DNA of 64,000 bases from CBDESM01 sp965242485 (lineage in GTDB: Bacteria; Chloroflexota; Dehalococcoidia; Bin125), in NCBI GenBank assembly GCA_965242485.1, contig CBDESM010000003.1:620001-684000 (forward strand), in the 5' to 3' direction. Below are positions 60,967 through 64,000 of this stretch, piece by piece. The stretch's first letter is position 1. Every line of letters begins with the position of its first letter. The notes under the pieces are model-generated. The model was given only the letters and a program-made list of their open reading frames with translations, ran no database searches and was not told the origin of the DNA. The position numbers and the translations under genes were made by a program.

Positions 60967-61778
60967 GGCGAATCCTCGTCTTCCGCTTCCGCCTCCGCCG
61001 CTTCAGATCCGCCGCGCGGGCCGGAGCTGACCACGATCAGCAGCGAGTCGCCCGCTTCCAGCTGCGAGCCCGCCGGCGGCGATTGCTCGATCACGGTCGA
61101 CGCCGGTGCCGCATCGGCCACCTCGATCACCAAGTACGGCACTCCGCTCACGCGGGCGTAGGCCAGCGCCGCGATGCGCGGCACCCCGCTCAGATCGGGC
61201 ACCGGCGCCGTATCCACCTCTACTTGGCCGGAGCCGGGCGCGGGCACGCGCGGTTCCGCCAGCCCCGCCACTTCGCGCTGCGCCGGCGGGGCCTCCTCGG
61301 CATCGCCCGACCTGAGCAGCACGAATGCCGCTCCGGCCACGATCGCGGCGACGACGAGTGCCGCGAGCCACGCTCCCAGGCTCGATCCGCTCGCCAGCTC
61401 CGCGCGCTGCCCGCCGCCCTGCGGCCTCCCGCCCGGGGTCGGCCCCGGCTCGGACGCCAGCCCCGCTCCCGGCGCGGTCGGCTCGATCGGCGCCTGCTCG
61501 AGCAGAACGGCCGGGTCCATGCCGAGATAGTCCGCGTACGACGAGATGAAGCCGCGCGTGAACGGGGCCGCCGGCAGGGCATCCCATTCCTCCGCCTCGA
61601 TCGCCTCCAAGTACGGCATCGGAATCCGCGTCGCCTGGTGCGCCTGCCGCAGCGAGCGGCCGCGGCGGATCCGCTCTTCCTTCATCAGCAAGCCGGGCCC
61701 CGGCCGCGGCAGGGCGGCCGATTCCGTGTCCGGCAGCCCCGGCTCGTCCGGCGCGGAGGGCGCGGGTCCCTCGCTCAC
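60963..61778 (-). CDS. RodZ-like helix-turn-helix membrane protein with PASTA domain
   Basis: 271 aa from GTG 61778, overlapping the dehydrogenase stop (GTGA); the frame extends upstream inside the dehydrogenase gene and is not used. N-terminal RodZ-type HTH (LLMKEERIRRGRSLRQAHQATRIPMPYLEAIEAEEWDALPAAPFTRGFISSYADYLGMDP, about 30-90), proline-rich linker, one membrane helix (GAWLAALVVAAIVAGAAFVLL, about 134-154), then extracytoplasmic VPDLSGVPRIAALAYARVSGVPYLVIEVA...SPPAGSQLEAGDSLLIVVSSGP, a PASTA domain. RodZ links MreB to wall synthesis, and PASTA domains bind peptidoglycan, so a cell-shape role is likely. Confidence 0.85.
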   Translation of the reverse strand: MSEGPAPSAPDEPGLPDTESAALPRPGPGLLMKEERIRRGRSLRQAHQATRIPMPYLEAIEAEEWDALPAAPFTRGFISSYADYLGMDPAVLLEQAPIEPTAPGAGLASEPGPTPGGRPQGGGQRAELASGSSLGAWLAALVVAAIVAGAAFVLLRSGDAEEAPPAQREVAGLAEPRVPAPGSGQVEVDTAPVPDLSGVPRIAALAYARVSGVPYLVIEVADAAPASTVIEQSPPAGSQLEAGDSLLIVVSSGPRGGSEAAEAEAEDEDSP

Positions 61779-62797
61779 ATCGTCACCATGGTCTTCAGCG
61801 CCGATGGATCGTCCCGCACGGAATAGGCCCGATCCGCCTCGGCCAAGTCGAATGCATGCGTCACGATCTTTCCCAGCGAGCCCAGCGACGGGAGCAGCGC
61901 GGCGGTGCGGCGGAACTGGTCCGGCGTCGCGTTCTGGGTACCCGTCAGGGTCACCTCGTCGTAGTGCAGCGCGTTCACGTCGATCGTCGCCGTCGAGCCC
62001 TTCACGAAGCCCGCGAAGAGGTTCACCGCGCCCTGCCGCGCCGCCAGCGCCAGCGCCGATTCGGTCAGCCCCTCGAGTCCGACCGACACGATCACCATGT
62101 CCGCGCCCGCGCCCCGCGTCGCCTCGGCGACCGCATCCGCCGCTTCCTCCGGCTCGACCGCGGCATCCGCGCCGGCCTCGAGCGCCGCCTCCCGCCGCGA
62201 AGCGACCGGCTCCGCGGCGATCACGGCTCCCGCTCCCAGCGCGCGCGCCAGCACGACGTGGATCAGGCCCATCGGCCCCGCCCCCAGCACGGCGACCGAG
62301 CAGCCCGCCCGGAAGCGGCACGACTCCAGCGAATTCAGCGTGCACGCGGTCGGCTCGGTCAGCGACGCGAGCCGGACGTCCGCCCCCGCCGCCAGCCGCA
62401 CCGCGTGCCCCTGCGCCACGATCGGCGCCGGCAGCAGCACCTGTTCCGCCATCCCGCCCGAAAGGTCGTAGCCCAGCGTGCGCCGCTCGACGCAGCGGTT
62501 GCGCAGCCCGCGACGGCAGAACAAGCAGCCGCCGCAGGAAATGATCGGATACACCGCGACCCGGTCGCCGACCGCCAAGCCGTCCACGCCCTCGCCGATG
62601 GCCGAGATGGCGCCGGCGAACTCGTGTCCCGGCGCGATCCCCGGCTCCGCGTGCTTCTCGCCGCGGAACACCCGCAAGTCCGACGCGCAGACCGATGCTG
62701 CGGCCACATCCAGCACGGCCTCCCCCGGCCCCGGCCGCGGCGAATCCAGCTCGCCCACCCGAATCGCGCCCGGCCCATCGAAAATCAGCGCCCGCAT
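61775..62797 (-). CDS. Zinc-dependent medium-chain dehydrogenase
   Basis: 340 aa from ATG 62797 (GTG 62803 is possible). MDR-family landmarks: CASDLR (catalytic Cys ligand), GHEFAGAISAIGEGV (His/Glu ligands), structural-zinc cysteines CGGCLFCRRGLRNRC (about 90-104), and Rossmann glycines VAVLGAGPMGLIHVVLARALGA. Closest in style to threonine/sorbitol dehydrogenases oxidising a secondary alcohol with NAD(P). First gene of the overlapping trio with the RodZ-like gene and rimO, an odd combination that probably reflects co-transcription rather than one pathway. TACGAT near 62820 is the likely -10 box. Confidence 0.92.
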   Translation of the reverse strand: MRALIFDGPGAIRVGELDSPRPGPGEAVLDVAAASVCASDLRVFRGEKHAEPGIAPGHEFAGAISAIGEGVDGLAVGDRVAVYPIISCGGCLFCRRGLRNRCVERRTLGYDLSGGMAEQVLLPAPIVAQGHAVRLAAGADVRLASLTEPTACTLNSLESCRFRAGCSVAVLGAGPMGLIHVVLARALGAGAVIAAEPVASRREAALEAGADAAVEPEEAADAVAEATRGAGADMVIVSVGLEGLTESALALAARQGAVNLFAGFVKGSTATIDVNALHYDEVTLTGTQNATPDQFRRTAALLPSLGSLGKIVTHAFDLAEADRAYSVRDDPSALKTMVTM

Positions 62798-62813
62798 CAG
62801 CACCCCAATCGAC

Positions 62814-63142
62814 TCAATCGTAGAACAGCCCGCCAGCAGCGCTTAGCGGCCCAAGTCGTACTCGGACAAAAAAGTGATCGACGCAGACGACCTCGATCAC
62901 GCCGCCCTCCCGCATCCGATGGATTCGGCGCGAACTCGTCGAATGCGGCGGCGTAGTCGCCTTCCGCATACGGTCCGAGCTCGCTGATGTCGGCCGTGAA
63001 ACGCGGATCCCGCGGATTTGCGAGAAGCTCGGCTTCGCAAGCGAGATAGGAAACGGTAGCTGCATCGCTCAAACGCTCGAACTGGCGGCTGCCCGCCCGG
63101 TTCTGATGACCGTGAATCCGGTGCTCCCGGTCCCGCTCACGC
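62814..63142 (-). pseudogene. Frameshifted RelE/ParE-like toxin of fourth Panacea module
   Basis: A coupled start (GTGA) at 63142 overlaps the antitoxin stop: SGTGSTGFTVIRTGRAA, then a stop at 63071. The second frame continues the fold (FERLSDAATVSYLACEAELLANPRDPRFTADISELGPYAEGDYAAAFDEFAPN), and a third frame supplies the last strands (HRMREGGVIEVVCVDHFFVRVRLGP, stop 62814). Read together they give a typical RelE/ParE toxin of about 108 aa, so at least two frameshifts have broken it unless the sequence is wrong. The middle frame alone is open 62797-63072. Confidence 0.62.
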
Positions 63143-63676
63143 CCACCGGCGCTTGCGGCCGGCGGCTTCGGGGCGGCGGCCGGTGACCGCCTCGATCACC
63201 TCCGGGCGTTGAAGCAACTCGAACGCGCGGTCCCAGTCCGGCCGGGAGCTGTCATCTGCCTCGTCCTCGGACGGCGACTGCAAGATGGAGCGGGCGATCT
63301 CCCCGGCCGTGATCTCGCTGCCGGAGCGGCACTCGCCGAGGCCCGTCCGCCACGGAACATCGCGGACGCGCAGCGCCTCGCGCAGCGCCCCGGCCTGGAG
63401 AATGCGCGGCAGCTCAACCGGGTCGACCGGCGGCGTCAGATCACCATCGCTGAATTCGGCGTCGAGAGCGGGAAAGACGGGGCCGGCATCAGTCGCGATG
63501 GCCGGCTCGATGAAGAGCGGCACCCCGCGCTTCACGTGATACAGCCCCTGCGCGTAGCAGCAGATTTCGTGCAGCCGCCTCAAGCTGATCGCGATCCCGT
63601 CACTGGCGGCCGCGTGCAGCACCCACCGCGCCCCGTCGACGACCAGAATCTGATGCGGCGGCTCTCCAGCGGGCAT
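63137..63676 (-). CDS. Diverged Panacea (DUF4065) antitoxin, fourth module
   Basis: 179 aa. RRLHEICCYAQGLYHVKRGVPLFIEPAIATDAGPVFPALDAEF (about 32-75) corresponds to the KLQKLCYYAQGYSLALWQKPIFDDRIEAWEHGPVVPAVY block of the third module; the rest is weakly conserved. It may be degenerating along with its broken partner, or retained as protection against related toxins. It stands 54 bp after rpsT on the same strand. Confidence 0.7.
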   Translation of the reverse strand: MPAGEPPHQILVVDGARWVLHAAASDGIAISLRRLHEICCYAQGLYHVKRGVPLFIEPAIATDAGPVFPALDAEFSDGDLTPPVDPVELPRILQAGALREALRVRDVPWRTGLGECRSGSEITAGEIARSILQSPSEDEADDSSRPDWDRAFELLQRPEVIEAVTGRRPEAAGRKRRWA

Positions 63677-63730
63677 GGCGAACCCTCCCGGCGCCCGGTT
63701 TCTGCCGCGAGGCGGAAGCCGTCGTCGGGA

Positions 63731-64000
63731 TCAGCCGGCGATCACGGCCTCGGGGCGGCGGGTGCGGGGGCGCTGTTCGCGCTCGGGGGTCCGCACGGCG
63801 TGGTAGTGGCGCAGCAGCCGGCTCTTGCGGCGGGCGGCCGTGTTCGCGTGCAGCACGCCCTTCTGCGCGGCACGGTCCAGCGCGCTCACCGCGCTGCGGA
63901 TCGCCGCATCCGCCTCGTCCCACGAATCCGAGCCGCCCGCGTCGTCGATCGCCTCGAGCGCGGCGCGGACGGAGTGCCGCGCGACCGTGCGCACCGGCTT
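63731..64000 (-). CDS. rpsT: 30S ribosomal protein S20, N-terminus beyond right edge
   Basis: About 89 codons in view to the window edge, with no start needed inside; a GTG at 63994 is internal. RTVARHSVRAALEAIDDAG then SALDRAAQKGVLHANTAARRKSRLLRHYHAV is the conserved S20 C-terminal half (the AxKGxxHxNTAARxKSRL block). S20 binds 16S rRNA early in 30S assembly. The extra basic tail (RTPEREQRPRTRRPEAVIAG) is longer than in most S20 proteins. About 20 N-terminal residues should lie past the edge. Confidence 0.93.
   Translation of the reverse strand, partial: KPVRTVARHSVRAALEAIDDAGGSDSWDEADAAIRSAVSALDRAAQKGVLHANTAARRKSRLLRHYHAVRTPEREQRPRTRRPEAVIAG

Overview
High-GC (about 70% by eye) bacterial chromosome segment, 64 kb, densely coded on both strands with short gaps. 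Gene content (two luciferase-like flavin oxidoreductases, an acetyl-CoA hydrolase/transferase family protein, Lhr helicases, Uma2, Panacea toxin-antitoxin (TA) pairs, very large secreted repeat proteins) and start-site architecture (many genes carry a TAnnnT box only 6-8 nt before the start codon, implying leaderless mRNAs) suggest a Chloroflexota (SAR202/Dehalococcoidia-like) or deep actinobacterial lineage, probably from an environmental or metagenomic genome. That assignment is inference. No tRNA, rRNA or CRISPR array was seen.

Left part (1-15.3 kb): a giant secreted repeat protein on the minus strand, open from 12733 to the left edge (4,244 codons in view, no stop), preceded by a 15-base G homopolymer on its coding strand. 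Then a repeat-built coiled-coil membrane protein and a DUF2332 protein. 15.3-24.3 kb: an alpha/beta hydrolase, two phosphohexomutase paralogues flanking an opposite-strand protein, two tandem copies of a Panacea antitoxin plus PemK-like toxin pair, a luciferase-like oxidoreductase and a PLP aminotransferase. 24.3-35.5 kb: a secreted RCC1/Ig-like protein, a YgjP-type metallopeptidase, a second luciferase-like oxidoreductase, a CoA-transferase family protein, an HSL-type esterase, a Doc-like Fic toxin with a small partner, a NIPSNAP-like protein and an M20 peptidase.

35.6-42.6 kb: two overlapping Lhr-type helicase genes; the first is clearly AT-richer and looks acquired. 42.6-45.3 kb and 50.4-52.2 kb: the most unusual region, a multi-copy set of tiny charged proteins (53-76 aa, ending in a GLPPP motif; families A and B here) alternating with opposite-strand 161-169 aa three-helix membrane proteins (family M). 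Five tail-to-tail small/M pairs, three further small genes without an adjacent convergent M, and at least one residual M 3' end show repeated duplication and loss. I do not recognise this as a described system. Between the clusters lie a second large secreted protein (45.3-49.2 kb), homologous to the C-terminal part of the giant protein, and a third Panacea pair with a ParE-like partner.

52.2-64 kb: Uma2, glycerate kinase, three small membrane or zinc proteins, an mtaB-scpB-DUF503 run, an AlbA/Schlafen-like regulator with a perfect 18-bp-arm palindrome over its promoter, a HEPN protein, a coupled dehydrogenase - RodZ/PASTA - rimO operon, a decayed fourth Panacea pair, and rpsT cut by the right edge.
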